Positions 25,387 to 34,938 of a DNA stretch of 64,000 nucleotides are shown piece after piece. Both the position numbers and the translations under genes were made by a program. The notes below the pieces were generated by a model. The model was not told where the DNA came from. It saw only the letters and a list, made by a program, of their open reading frames with translations, and made no database searches. Source of the stretch: Phycisphaerae bacterium. GTDB lineage: Bacteria > Planctomycetota > Phycisphaerae > UBA1845. Where the stretch lies: contig JAJDDY010000067.1 in assembly GCA_029260075.1 (NCBI GenBank), positions 124,001-188,000 of the forward strand, in the 5' to 3' direction. Each line of letters starts with the position of its first letter. The stretch's first letter is position 1.

Positions 25387-27732
25387 ATGACTTATTCTAT
25401 CCGAGAATCATCCGACTGTGCCCCTGACGAGGGGCGCGGGCGGTCGTGTAGCTCGTCGCCGCGCCGACGCGGTGTGCTCTTGATCAACCTCGGTACGCCG
25501 GAGCGCCCGGACGTGCCGTCTGTTCGGCGCTACCTAGCTGAGTTTCTTTCCGACCCGACGGTCATCCGCCTACCCACGGGGCTCGGTATGTTCAACGGGC
25601 TTTTGGGTTCGACGATCGCACGCTTTCGCGCACCCGCGAGCGCCGAAATGTATGAGCGCATTTGGAGCGAACGTGGATCGCCGCTCAAATCGATTACCGA
25701 CGATCAAGTGGTCGCCTTACAAGATGCGTTGCCTCGCGAATGGCGGGTGTTCAGTGCCATGCGTTACGGTCAACCGGGAATTTTGGAGACGCTGCGCCGG
25801 ATCGCGCGATCAGGCGTGGACGAGCTCATCGTCATTCCGATGTACCCGCAGTACAGCGAGCCGACGACGGGCACGGCGCTGCGCATCGTGTATGAATATT
25901 TGAAGACCGAGAACCGTCACATGCACGTGACCGTTCGCACCACGTGGTATGACGACCAAGGCTATATCAATGCTCAAACGCGGTTGATCCAAGAGTATGC
26001 CGACTCGCACGGGCTGACGCCGGACAACACGTTTCTCTTGTTCTCTACGCACGGATTACCGACTTCATACGTCGAGCGCGGCGACCCATACCCCGAGCAC
26101 ATCGCACGCACCGTGGGGCTTGTGCGCCATCAGCTCGGCTGGCCTGTGGATCGCATGTCGCTTGCGTTCCAAAGTCGCTTCGGTCCGGTGTCTTGGCTCC
26201 AACCCTTCACCGATTTCAAATTGGAAGAGCTGGCCCGCGGTGGCGAACGGCGCATTTTGGTATGCCCGATCAGCTTCACCGTCGACTGCCTGGAAACGTT
26301 GGAAGAGATCGACATACGCTATCGCGAAGTTGTAGAAGCCGCCGGTGCTGAACTCTATCTGACGCCGGCGCTGAACAACTTCGCCCCATTCATGTCGGCA
26401 CTGAAACATCTGGCGATGCGCGGCCCTCGACGGCTCGAGCGCCCCGTGCCGACGGTGGATGTGTATACAGCGCCGCCCGCGCCGCACAGTGGGAATCCGA
26501 TCGACGGATTGGTGGCGGTTGGCGTATCCGTTCGTGGTCGACTCGGTGCGGGAAGCGGTCCGAAACTCGCGCACACCAACGCCGAAACACTCCAGCGCGT
26601 CAAGAAATCGCAATGCGACGTGCCCGACCTGCTGCGCGACATTCGCCATCAAACACAGCTTACGGAATGCTGGCTGTGGAACACGTGTCATCGATTCGAG
26701 CTGTACGGCTGGTTGAATCAATCCGACATGTCACCGACGGCCGTGGCTGACATCCGTCGCGCCTTGTTGGGCGACCGCGATACGTCCGAGTTGGAAGTCA
26801 ACGTGCTGTTCGGTGCCGACGCGTGGCACCACCTGCTGCGTACGGCCATGGGACTCAACAGCGAGTTGCCCGGCGAACGCGACGTCATGGAGCAACTGCA
26901 CGCGGCGCAGCGGTTGGCGGGTTGTACGGAGACCGCCGGCCTCCTCTCCGGCCGACTGGTCAAGCAAGTAGTCAACGTGGCTGAGGACGTGCGAACGCGC
27001 ACCGGTTGGGATCGCTACGATACCGACTACACAGACGCGGCGCTTGCGCCCATCTTGACCGAACCAGCGCTCGATTTCTCGGACAAGCGCATCGTCGTCA
27101 TCGGTGGGTCGACTACATCCGCCGGCGTCATTCGCACTCTTGCGTCAAACTTCGACGTACCGCAGCGCAACATGACTTTGATTTATCGCGGCCACAAGCG
27201 CGGCGGTCAGATCAAAATGCTACGCCGCGCGATCGGCAGCGGCCGGCGCCTTCGCGTTCAATCTTACTCAGACCAAGCCGTGTTCGATGCGATCGCCGAC
27301 GCCGATCTTGTCGTGCTGGGCGTGGACCGAAACGAACCCATCTTGACCGGCGAGCGACTTCGTCACGTCCGCCCGTGGGGCGATAGGCCGCTGGCCGTGA
27401 TCGACTTCAACATACACGGGTCGACCCAAGGGCTTGAATCGCTGGACGGCGTAACCGTGTTCGATGCACCGAAGCTTGCTCAACACGTCTCAAGTTTCGC
27501 TGCGGCGCGTGGCCTGTCGGACGGATTCCGCAAGACGGTCGACGCCGTCGAGGGCGCCTTGGTCGAACTTGTCGCGTCGGCGCGAACGACGGAACCGAAA
27601 TCTGGAACCGTTACTGACGTTTCCGAGTTGGCGACGGACTTGGTACCAGCCACTGCGTCGACGAGTGGTTCGGCGTCGCGATGCACGGTAGGAAGTGGGG
27701 CGTCAACGGTGAGGGGATCCAATCATGATTGA
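25387..27732 (+). CDS. hemHA: Ferrochelatase - glutamyl-tRNA reductase fusion
   Basis: A 781-residue two-domain enzyme. Residues about 28-350 are ferrochelatase: LLINLGTPERPDVPSVRRYL, the catalytic His222 in FSTHGLP, and the conserved acid in DCLETLEEID (Glu303). Residues about 375-725 are glutamyl-tRNA reductase: the catalytic Cys434 in WNTCHRFELY, the GLNSELPGERDVMEQL block (canonical G-L-x-S-x-x-x-GE), and an NADPH-domain GG at 573-574 (VVIGGSTTSAG). The four-helix dimerisation domain that normally ends GluTR is missing; instead there is about 50 residues of low-complexity Ser/Thr. The start is the ATG at 25387, with GGAG nine bases upstream. The stop overlaps hemN by eight bases. It joins the first committed enzyme of C5 heme synthesis to the last. 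Confidence 0.9.
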   Translation: MTYSIRESSDCAPDEGRGRSCSSSPRRRGVLLINLGTPERPDVPSVRRYLAEFLSDPTVIRLPTGLGMFNGLLGSTIARFRAPASAEMYERIWSERGSPLKSITDDQVVALQDALPREWRVFSAMRYGQPGILETLRRIARSGVDELIVIPMYPQYSEPTTGTALRIVYEYLKTENRHMHVTVRTTWYDDQGYINAQTRLIQEYADSHGLTPDNTFLLFSTHGLPTSYVERGDPYPEHIARTVGLVRHQLGWPVDRMSLAFQSRFGPVSWLQPFTDFKLEELARGGERRILVCPISFTVDCLETLEEIDIRYREVVEAAGAELYLTPALNNFAPFMSALKHLAMRGPRRLERPVPTVDVYTAPPAPHSGNPIDGLVAVGVSVRGRLGAGSGPKLAHTNAETLQRVKKSQCDVPDLLRDIRHQTQLTECWLWNTCHRFELYGWLNQSDMSPTAVADIRRALLGDRDTSELEVNVLFGADAWHHLLRTAMGLNSELPGERDVMEQLHAAQRLAGCTETAGLLSGRLVKQVVNVAEDVRTRTGWDRYDTDYTDAALAPILTEPALDFSDKRIVVIGGSTTSAGVIRTLASNFDVPQRNMTLIYRGHKRGGQIKMLRRAIGSGRRLRVQSYSDQAVFDAIADADLVVLGVDRNEPILTGERLRHVRPWGDRPLAVIDFNIHGSTQGLESLDGVTVFDAPKLAQHVSSFAAARGLSDGFRKTVDAVEGALVELVASARTTEPKSGTVTDVSELATDLVPATASTSGSASRCTVGSGASTVRGSNHD

Positions 27733-29149
27733 TCTTGCTGATACAGTCGATCTGGATGTCTTTCGGCGCTACGCGGGTATCAGCCTGCCGCGACACGTTT
27801 CCTATCCCATGCCCTCGTGGTGGAAGGATGTCGACGGTGATGAGGCTTCGTCTATGCTTCGCGAAAGCGACGAGCAGGATCCCGGTTTCGATCTGTCGCT
27901 CTATCTGCACATTCCGTTTTGCGAAACGCTGTGCAAGTTCTGCGCGTGCAATCGCGTGATTCAGCGACACGACGCCACCGGTGCCGTCGAGGTGACCAAC
28001 AGTTACGTATCCGCCCTCAAGCGCGACATTCGGTCACTGGCGGGATCGATCGATAACAAACGGTCTATGCGACAGGTTCACTACGGCGGGGGCAGCCCGA
28101 CCTATCTCTCCGACGAGCAACTTCGAGAAATACATACCACACTGCTCGAATCGTTCGCGTTGGCGCCTGACGCCGAAGTGGCGATGGAAGTCGATCCGCG
28201 CAACCTCGACGCCGACCGGCTGCAAGCGCTGCACGATACGGGCATCAAACGCCTTTCGATGGGGATTCAAGATTTCGACGAGCAGGTGCAGAAGCACATT
28301 CGCCGCGTGCAACCGTTCGACTTGGTGTCGGGTATCGTGTCACACGCGCGCGACGTGGGATTCGAAAGCATCAACTTTGATCTGATCTACGGTATGCCCT
28401 ATCAATCGCCGGACACCATTCGCGACGTCGTCGACAAGACGATCGAACTGGCGCCCGACCGCATCGCATACTACCACTACGCACAAATTCCCGAACGCAT
28501 CGCCACGCAACGCGGTATGGACTATACGAAGCTGCCCGACAGCGAAACGAAGCTGGAGATGTTCTTGATCGGTCTTGAACGCTTCGAAGCCGCCGGATAT
28601 GCGTTCATCGGGCTCGACCACTTCGCCAAGCCCGACGAAGGGTTAAGCAAAGCCCTCGACGACGGCTCGCTTCAACGAAATTTCCAGGGCATGACAACCG
28701 GCGGTGGACTGCGTCTGCTCGGCGTGGGTGCGTCGGCGATCAGTCAGTTGCCCGACGTGGGTTTTCTTCAACACTTCAAGGACCATGCCGAGTACGCGGC
28801 GTGTATCGACGCCAACCGATCGCCGGTGCAGCGAGGGATGCGTTTCTCTTTCGACGACCGCGTGCGGCAGGCGGTGCTTTCTGACCTGTACTGCACGGCG
28901 CGGCTGCAACGTGCTACGATCGAATCTCGGTTCGACATTGATGTCGCCGATTATTTTTCTCGCGAGATGACGATTCTTCGCGATCTTGAACGCGACGGGC
29001 TTGTGACCATCGACGACAACGGCGACGTCGAAGTCACGTGTCCGTTGGGGCGCGTGCTGATACGGAACGTCGCGGCGGTGTTCGATGCGTATCTAGATCC
29101 CGAGGCGTATCGGCTCGGCGACGCTGTACGCTTCTCCGCCAACGCCTGA
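27725..29149 (+). CDS. hemN: Oxygen-independent coproporphyrinogen III dehydrogenase
   Basis: Radical SAM enzyme that oxidatively decarboxylates coproporphyrinogen III. The 474-residue protein carries CETLCKFCAC (Cys66, 70, 73 for the 4Fe-4S cluster, plus Cys75, as in true HemN), VHYGGGSPTYLS (SAM binding) and LSMGIQDFDEQVQK, all in canonical order, and the C-terminal HemN domain (about 370-450). This is the HemN type, not HemW. Its ATG lies inside the end of the fused hemHA frame (8-base overlap), so translation is coupled. Confidence 0.95.
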   Translation: MIDLADTVDLDVFRRYAGISLPRHVSYPMPSWWKDVDGDEASSMLRESDEQDPGFDLSLYLHIPFCETLCKFCACNRVIQRHDATGAVEVTNSYVSALKRDIRSLAGSIDNKRSMRQVHYGGGSPTYLSDEQLREIHTTLLESFALAPDAEVAMEVDPRNLDADRLQALHDTGIKRLSMGIQDFDEQVQKHIRRVQPFDLVSGIVSHARDVGFESINFDLIYGMPYQSPDTIRDVVDKTIELAPDRIAYYHYAQIPERIATQRGMDYTKLPDSETKLEMFLIGLERFEAAGYAFIGLDHFAKPDEGLSKALDDGSLQRNFQGMTTGGGLRLLGVGASAISQLPDVGFLQHFKDHAEYAACIDANRSPVQRGMRFSFDDRVRQAVLSDLYCTARLQRATIESRFDIDVADYFSREMTILRDLERDGLVTIDDNGDVEVTCPLGRVLIRNVAAVFDAYLDPEAYRLGDAVRFSANA

Positions 29150-29167
29150 CACTGAGCGGTAGGAACC

Positions 29168-30235
29168 ATGACAGAACTCAAGAACGACTTGTTAATTCGC
29201 GCCGCCCGGCGCGAGCGAACCGAACGCACGCCGGTCTGGATGATGCGTCAGGCTGGGCGCACAGATCCGGACTACGTAGCTCTGCGTCGCCGCGCCGACC
29301 AGCCGCTCGAATCGCTGTTCGCCGACGCCGACCTGGCCGCAGAAATCTCCTTACTCCCCAAGCGCATCGGCGTCGACGCGATCATCTTGTTTCAGGATAT
29401 CCTCACGCCGCTCGCGCCGATGGGGGCACGATTTGTCTTTCGTCCCGGTCCGCAGTTGGCCACACCCGTTCGGTCGATCAGTGATGTGAACGCACTCCAA
29501 TCGTACGATCCATGCAGCGAGTTACAGTTCATTCCTCGCGCTATCCGGTTGGTGCGCACGGCGCTTGACGGCGAACTTCCGCTGCTCGGTTTTGCGGGTG
29601 CGCCGTGGACGCTCGCGGCTTTCTTGCTCGAGGGAGGTAGCCCTTCTCGATCGTCGCCGCACATTGAGTGCATGATGCGCGACGACCCGGTAACGCTGCA
29701 TCGTTTGTTGGCCATGTTGTCCGACATGACGGTCGATTACCTGACGATGCAGATCGAAGCCGGCGTCGATGCGGTCCAGTTGTTCGAATCGTTCGCCGAC
29801 GCCCTGTCGCCTCAGCAGTACGAAGAATTCGCGCACCCTTATCACGTGCGCATTTTTTCAGGGCTACAGCGCCGCGTGCCGACCATTCTCTTCGTCAAGG
29901 ACCATACCGCGCTCGACCTGATGGCCTCCAGCGGCGCCGACGTGTTGAGCATCGACACGTGCGTCGACTTGGCGGACGCCAAGGCACACTTGTGCGATCG
30001 CGTGGCGTTTCAAGGCAACGTCAATAACAAGCTGCTCGTGACCGGTTCGCTGGAAGAGATTGACGAAGCGGTTCATGCGTGTATCCAAGCCGGCGGACAC
30101 GAAGGACATATTCTCAACCTCAGCCACGGCTTGCTAAAAGAAACGCCATTCGAAAACGTACGCCGCTTCGTTCACGCGGCGAAGCAGTATGGCCACGCGG
30201 CAGGGTCTTTGAACCCAGCCACTCGTGAAATGTGA
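29168..30235 (+). CDS. hemE: Uroporphyrinogen decarboxylase
   Basis: Removes four carboxyl groups from uroporphyrinogen III. 355 residues, normal length. Hallmarks: WMMRQAGRTDPDY (canonical WxMRQAGRxxPEY, the substrate-binding Arg), GVDAIILFQDILTPL, the GFAGAPWTLAAFLLEG block, and GNVNNKLL near the C-terminus. A TAGGAA precedes the ATG; the gene follows hemN by 18 bases and its TGA overlaps the ATG of the next gene (TGATG). Confidence 0.96.
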   Translation: MTELKNDLLIRAARRERTERTPVWMMRQAGRTDPDYVALRRRADQPLESLFADADLAAEISLLPKRIGVDAIILFQDILTPLAPMGARFVFRPGPQLATPVRSISDVNALQSYDPCSELQFIPRAIRLVRTALDGELPLLGFAGAPWTLAAFLLEGGSPSRSSPHIECMMRDDPVTLHRLLAMLSDMTVDYLTMQIEAGVDAVQLFESFADALSPQQYEEFAHPYHVRIFSGLQRRVPTILFVKDHTALDLMASSGADVLSIDTCVDLADAKAHLCDRVAFQGNVNNKLLVTGSLEEIDEAVHACIQAGGHEGHILNLSHGLLKETPFENVRRFVHAAKQYGHAAGSLNPATREM

Positions 30236-31710
30236 TGAACACCCAACGTTCAGAGGTCGTTGTCATCGGTGGGGGTATCAGCGGACTGACAGCCGCATGG
30301 CACCTCCAACGCGCGGGTGTCTCGGTACGCCTGTTGGAGGCGGGGCCGGTCGTTGGCGGTAGCGTGGGCACGCTTCGGCGCGACGGGTTCCTGCTCGAAA
30401 AAGGACCGTTCAACGTCATCATCCGCGACCCGAGTTTCGAATCGCTTCTGGGACACCTTGCCGACGAACTGAACGTGGTGGCGGCTGACAAGTCAGCGAA
30501 CAAGAGATTCGTGTTCTGTCGCGGACGCCTCCGCGCCGTACCCACCAACCCCGTCTCGCTTATGACCAGCGGACTGCTCAGCGTGACCGGTCGGTTCCGA
30601 TTGCTTACCGGGCTAATGCTCAGCCGGCGCGCTGTGGGGGAGGAAACCATCGAGCAAGCGGCGGTCCGTCGCTTCGGGCGAGAAGTGGCGGACACGCTGA
30701 TCAGCGCCGTGGTCTCGGGTATCTTCGCGGGCGACATCAGCAAGCTCAGCCTAGCGGCATGCTTCCCGTCTGCCGCCGAGGTGGACGCCGGCGCGAGAAG
30801 CCTGATCGGTTACGGTTTGATGTCTGTGTTTCGCGGCAGGGGATCGAAGCCCAAGCGCCGGTGGCGCGGTTTGGTCAGCATCGACGGTGGATTGGGCGCG
30901 ATCACCGAAGCCATCGCCCGCCGACTTGGCGACGATCTCCAGTGCAACACACGTGTCACTCAGCTACGCGCGACGGACGATGGTTATGACGTAGATTTCA
31001 CGGACTCTTCGGGGGCACCGGGGTCGATCCATTGTGATCGCGTCGTGTTGGCTACACCTGCGCCAGCCACCGCCGGCTTGCTTACGTCGATCGTTCCCCG
31101 CGCCGCCGCTATGCTTGACACGCTGGAGTCGGGCTCGGTCGTCGTGATCAACCTGGCGATTCGTCGAGCGGACGTAGCTCATCCGATGGAGGGGTTCGGC
31201 TTCCTCGTTCCTCGCACCGAAACCGAATGCCCGTTCCTCGGGGTGCTCTTTGCGGATAGCGTGTTCCCGCACCACGCCCCGACCGATCAGCGGTTGCTCC
31301 GCGTGTTCGTCGGCGGATCGCGCGACCGACGTGCCATCACGCGTAGCGACGACGAGTTGATGTCCGAAACGATGGCTGCCCTTCGTGAGATGCTGAACAT
31401 TTCGGGCGAGCCGACCCTTGTGGATGTGCAACGCCACGGACAGGCCATCCCGCAGTACCACATCGGGCATCAACAGAAAATCGAGCGCATACGAGCGCTC
31501 ACATCCGCTCGACACGGTTTGCACCTTGTGGGAAATTACTTGGACGGCGTGTCGCTGAACGATTGCGTGGGTCTGGCCACGCGCGTCGCCGACGACATCA
31601 TTGCGTCGCCGAGCGACCGATCGCAGCAACAAGCTGACGATCACGAATTGCATCGAGCCTCGGTGGTCGCGCCCGGCGCGAGCACGGATTGCAGCGCCCA
31701 CGCGGTTTGA
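30235..31710 (+). CDS. hemY: Protoporphyrinogen/coproporphyrinogen oxidase (HemY type)
   Basis: FAD enzyme of about 491 residues. N-terminal dinucleotide fold VVVIGGGISGLTAAWHLQRAG, a FLLEKGPFNVI segment that lines the active site in PPOX enzymes, and a C-terminal LHLVGNYLDGVSLNDCVGLA that binds FAD. It needs O2 or another acceptor, in contrast to the oxygen-independent hemN next door. The last 35 residues are Ser/Gln/His-rich and probably disordered. The start is the ATG that overlaps the hemE stop codon; a GTG three bases earlier is possible. Whether it acts on proto- or coproporphyrinogen cannot be told by eye; hemN and hemE in the operon favour the protoporphyrin route. Confidence 0.9.
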   Translation: MNTQRSEVVVIGGGISGLTAAWHLQRAGVSVRLLEAGPVVGGSVGTLRRDGFLLEKGPFNVIIRDPSFESLLGHLADELNVVAADKSANKRFVFCRGRLRAVPTNPVSLMTSGLLSVTGRFRLLTGLMLSRRAVGEETIEQAAVRRFGREVADTLISAVVSGIFAGDISKLSLAACFPSAAEVDAGARSLIGYGLMSVFRGRGSKPKRRWRGLVSIDGGLGAITEAIARRLGDDLQCNTRVTQLRATDDGYDVDFTDSSGAPGSIHCDRVVLATPAPATAGLLTSIVPRAAAMLDTLESGSVVVINLAIRRADVAHPMEGFGFLVPRTETECPFLGVLFADSVFPHHAPTDQRLLRVFVGGSRDRRAITRSDDELMSETMAALREMLNISGEPTLVDVQRHGQAIPQYHIGHQQKIERIRALTSARHGLHLVGNYLDGVSLNDCVGLATRVADDIIASPSDRSQQQADDHELHRASVVAPGASTDCSAHAV

Positions 31711-31802
31711 AACAGTAGGGCGTGGATTCGGTACGAACATTGAATTGAAGTCGGCGCCACCATTGGGCGGGCGCTGAAGCACAGCAGGAAGGGGACGATC
31801 TC

Positions 31803-32822
31803 ATGACGACACCGAACGAGCCAACCAAGCTACAGCGGCGCCCTCGACGATTGCGCCGATCCGAAACGATTCGAAGTCTGGTGCGCGAAACGCGGTTGAC
31901 GCCGGATCGATTGGTGCTGCCTCAGTTCATTGTCGAAGGTGACGGTCGTGTCGAACCGATCGACGCCATGCCGGGTCGCGCACGGATGTCGATGGATCGA
32001 ACGATCGCGGAATGTTCGCAGGCTATGGACCTTGGCGTGCGTGCGTTCGCCCTGTTCCCCGCCCTCGATTCGTCGCTCAAGACGCCCGACGGACGCGAAG
32101 GCCTCAACCCAGACAACCTGCTGTGTCGCGCCGTGCATGCGATCAAGGAAACGTGCCCGGGTGCCTGTGTGATTACCGACGTCGCGCTCGACCCCTATTC
32201 GTCGATGGGTCACGACGGGATCGTCTCCGACCGCGGGGTCATACTCAACGACGAAACGGTCGACGTGCTCGCGAAGATGGCCGTCGTGCATGCACGGGCC
32301 GGTGCCGATATGGTGGCACCGTCGGATATGATGGACGGTCGCGTCGGAGCGATACGCGGGGCGCTCGACGACGCCGACCTGACCGACACAGCCATCCTAA
32401 GCTATACGGCCAAGTATGCGTCGGCGTTTTACGGCCCCTTCCGCGAGGCGCTCGACTCGGCCCCCGTCGACGCGCCGCACGTTCCGCACGATAAGAAGAC
32501 CTACCAGATGGACCCGGCCAACGCCCGCGAAGCCATCATCGAAGCCATGCTCGACGAGGGTGAAGGCGCGGACATTATGATGGTCAAACCGGGGCTTCCC
32601 TACCTCGACATTATCGTTCGCCTGCGCGAGCGCACGTCGTTGCCCATCGCGGCGTATCACGTCAGCGGCGAGTACGCCATGATCAAAGCCGCCGCCGCCA
32701 ACGGTTGGCTTGACGAACGAGCGTGCATGACCGAATCACTCACCGCCCTAGCCCGCGCCGGCGCGGACATCATCTTCACGTACGCCGCCCTGGATTTCGC
32801 CCGGTGGTTTAAGGACGAGTAA
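31803..32822 (+). CDS. hemB: Porphobilinogen synthase
   Basis: Condenses two 5-aminolevulinates. The 339-residue protein has the Schiff-base lysines Lys204 (SYTAKYASAFYGPF) and Lys262 (MMVKPGLPYLD). The metal-site segment reads DVALDPYSSMGHDG (126-139), an Asp/Ala version lacking the cysteines of Zn enzymes, so this belongs to the Mg-dependent or metal-independent class. AAGGGG lies upstream of the ATG. It is the last gene of the heme run, 92 bases after hemY. Confidence 0.96.
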   Translation: MTTPNEPTKLQRRPRRLRRSETIRSLVRETRLTPDRLVLPQFIVEGDGRVEPIDAMPGRARMSMDRTIAECSQAMDLGVRAFALFPALDSSLKTPDGREGLNPDNLLCRAVHAIKETCPGACVITDVALDPYSSMGHDGIVSDRGVILNDETVDVLAKMAVVHARAGADMVAPSDMMDGRVGAIRGALDDADLTDTAILSYTAKYASAFYGPFREALDSAPVDAPHVPHDKKTYQMDPANAREAIIEAMLDEGEGADIMMVKPGLPYLDIIVRLRERTSLPIAAYHVSGEYAMIKAAAANGWLDERACMTESLTALARAGADIIFTYAALDFARWFKDE

Positions 32823-33431
32823 CCGTAGCGTTCGGTTCAGTGCAGTTCAGCGCATTGAGGGGGCATCGCGGCGGTCGCTGGGTGCCTGGGTGGCCCATGG
32901 CTTCAGCCGTGGGGAACACGAGTCGACGCCGGGCATTGCTGGGACGAGATTCCTATCTCGTCCCTCCGCTCATACAGAATTCCCATCCTGTGTTTGGTTG
33001 GCCCGGCGGCCTAAGCGTAGGGATCTCCGCGACTGTGGGTGCGAGAAAGGATTCACGCACCAGCGGGTCGATCTGGAGCGCGTACGAGAAAGCCTAGTCT
33101 GACGCAAGTGCTTTGTCACGCGTCGCATAACGGGCTCACAGAGCCGCGCCCGTAAGGAAGCGGAGGTTTGCAATCCGGCGGTGACAGCTTGACATCTCTC
33201 CCTCACGGTCGCGGTTCGGACCGGACGAACCCGTCACAGGAGTCGAGACAGATCACTAGGACGAGAGGGCTATCGATGTAGATGCGAGAAAGGATTCACG
33301 CACGAGCGGATCTGGGCGCGCGACTGGAACGCACGCAGATGCGGGTACACATGGATCCGCGAAAGGGTCCACGAGCCAGCGTGAGTTCGAGCAAGGGTTT
33401 GCGAGCCACCTCGCGTTTTCGACGGGCGGTG
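32823..33431. repeat. Repeat-filled gap after hemB (families D, C, B)
   Basis: Contains half of a family D unit (32890-32935), a perfect 10-bp hairpin GGGACGAGAT...ATCTCGTCCC (32941-32964), family C units at 33036-33064, 33280-33306 and a diverged one near 33358-33382, and a family B foldback with its CACAGGAGTCGAGACA tail (33133-33260). No gene recognised. Confidence 0.8.
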
Positions 33432-33623
33432 TTAGCTGTCGCTGCTCTCGGCGGCTTTGGCTGCGGCGGCTTTCGCCTTTTTGTTACGTTTGCTTTCGGT
33501 GTGCTCTTTCAGCGAGGCGGACGCCTTCTCCCAAAGCTTGTAGGCCTCTTCCTTCTCACCGCGTTTATAGGCCGCTGCCGCGTTGATTTTCTGCCGCCTG
33601 AAGGCCTTCGTTGGTCTGGGCAT
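33432..33623 (-). CDS. Small basic protein
   Basis: A 63-residue, strongly basic, helix-forming peptide: MPRPTKAFRRQKINAAAAYK, then KRGEKEEAYKLWEKASASLKE and a Lys/Ala tail. The repeated KEEAYKLW resembles one TPR helix pair. GAGAGA precedes the ATG. I do not recognise a named family, but the composition is clearly coding-like. Perhaps an RNA- or DNA-associated peptide. Confidence 0.55.
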   Translation of the reverse strand: MPRPTKAFRRQKINAAAAYKRGEKEEAYKLWEKASASLKEHTESKRNKKAKAAAAKAAESSDS

Positions 33624-34077
33624 CTCTCGTCTCTCGATTCGTTAGCACCCGGCCATGGTTCGCCGACGCCGACGCCACCATGGCAGGAGCCCCGCAGTCT
33701 ATGCCGTATGGTCGATAGATGCAACCGCAACCTGGAGGCGTGTGCCTGAGAATGTCACAACGCTCGTCCGGGCGACCTGAGACCCAGTCCGCAGCGATTC
33801 CCTACCGCATCCAGGGCACCCAAGCACGATCGAAGAGGCGGCATTCTGTCGGTCGGACCGCCCGTGTATCGCTGGACGCACACGCGAGACCGGATCCCGC
33901 ACGTCGCGTAGCAGCTCCAAGAAGGGCCTACGCTCAATCTCAGCGGCTGACCTCGTTTGCCAAGTGAGTCCGTCTCTGTCTCGGTCGGCCACAGTCCGAC
34001 CTTCCCCTTCAGCAGACAGTCAGATATGTGTCGTTCGAGGTGGCCGTGGATAATGACCAAGCGACAATCCGCGGAAT
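33624..34077. other. Gap without a supportable gene
   Basis: About 450 bases between the small basic gene and the protease. I see no conserved product on either strand and no copy of the main repeat families. Confidence 0.45.
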
Positions 34078-34938
34078 CTAGCGCTCGCGGACGCTAGCAT
34101 CCGCTTGCTCTTTCAGGCGGGTCAGGCAGCGTAGGGTCTGTTGATTGAATGATAGGGCATAGCCACGGCAGGTGTCGGATTGCGGCGACCCGAGCATCGC
34201 GACGTTGAGACCGATCAGTCGGCCGTGACGATCCAGCAACGGTCCCCCGCTAAACCCCGGCTGTAGCTTCGCCGTGCTTTCGATAAGCATGCCATAGTCG
34301 ATGGTTTCCGCCGGGTTGAGCTGCGCTTGCAGCGACGCCATGGTGTTGGTGACGATACCTCGGCGGACGCGGCATATTCCGGTCATGTTTCGCTTGGCAA
34401 CAGCCACCACCGCCGCGCCAACCAGTGGCGGACTCGATGGCGTAAGCACGGGCAGGTCGTGCGCGTCGATTTTCACAATGGCCAGATCGAGTTCATTCGC
34501 CGACCAGACGCCCACCGGTACGAGACGCGTACCGTCGGGTAGAATCACCACGCTGGAGACGGAGTCTCGAAACACGTGCGCGCTGGTGACGATCCAGCCG
34601 TCAGCGCCGATAACGATACCGCAACCACGTGCGTTCTTGGCGATCGTAACCGTGCGGCCTCGCACCACGGGTCTCGGCGCTCCCGCCGCAAGCTCCGCGC
34701 GAATGGTCACGACAGACTCGGCAGCGATCAGCGCGGCGGCGTCGAGCGCGTCTCGCTGTTCCGAGTTGAGTTCATCTAGCACGTAAGGTTGGACAGCCGC
34801 GTGCTCGGTATGTGTGCTGGCCGACTCGTAAGTCGAAAGCGCTTCCGGATGATGCTGGACGTGTAGGTTACCCGCGCCCCCAGCTGTGCATCCGCTGATC
34901 GATGTGGCAAGAACGCCTATGTAACACCAGTTGCGCAT
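34078..34938 (-). CDS. Trypsin-like S1C serine protease lipoprotein
   Basis: A 286-residue DegP-like protease without PDZ domain. A lipoprotein signal (lipobox ISGC, Cys17) puts it in the envelope. The catalytic triad is visible: His121 in WIVTSAHVF, Asp151 in ANELDLAIVKI and Ser230 in LQPGFSGGPLL. The oxyanion segment reads GFSGG instead of the common GNSGG. A GAAGGGG upstream of the ATG at 34938 and the signal peptide decide the start; the frame runs open another 71 codons upstream without sense. Substrate unknown. Confidence 0.85.
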   Translation of the reverse strand: MRNWCYIGVLATSISGCTAGGAGNLHVQHHPEALSTYESASTHTEHAAVQPYVLDELNSEQRDALDAAALIAAESVVTIRAELAAGAPRPVVRGRTVTIAKNARGCGIVIGADGWIVTSAHVFRDSVSSVVILPDGTRLVPVGVWSANELDLAIVKIDAHDLPVLTPSSPPLVGAAVVAVAKRNMTGICRVRRGIVTNTMASLQAQLNPAETIDYGMLIESTAKLQPGFSGGPLLDRHGRLIGLNVAMLGSPQSDTCRGYALSFNQQTLRCLTRLKEQADASVRER

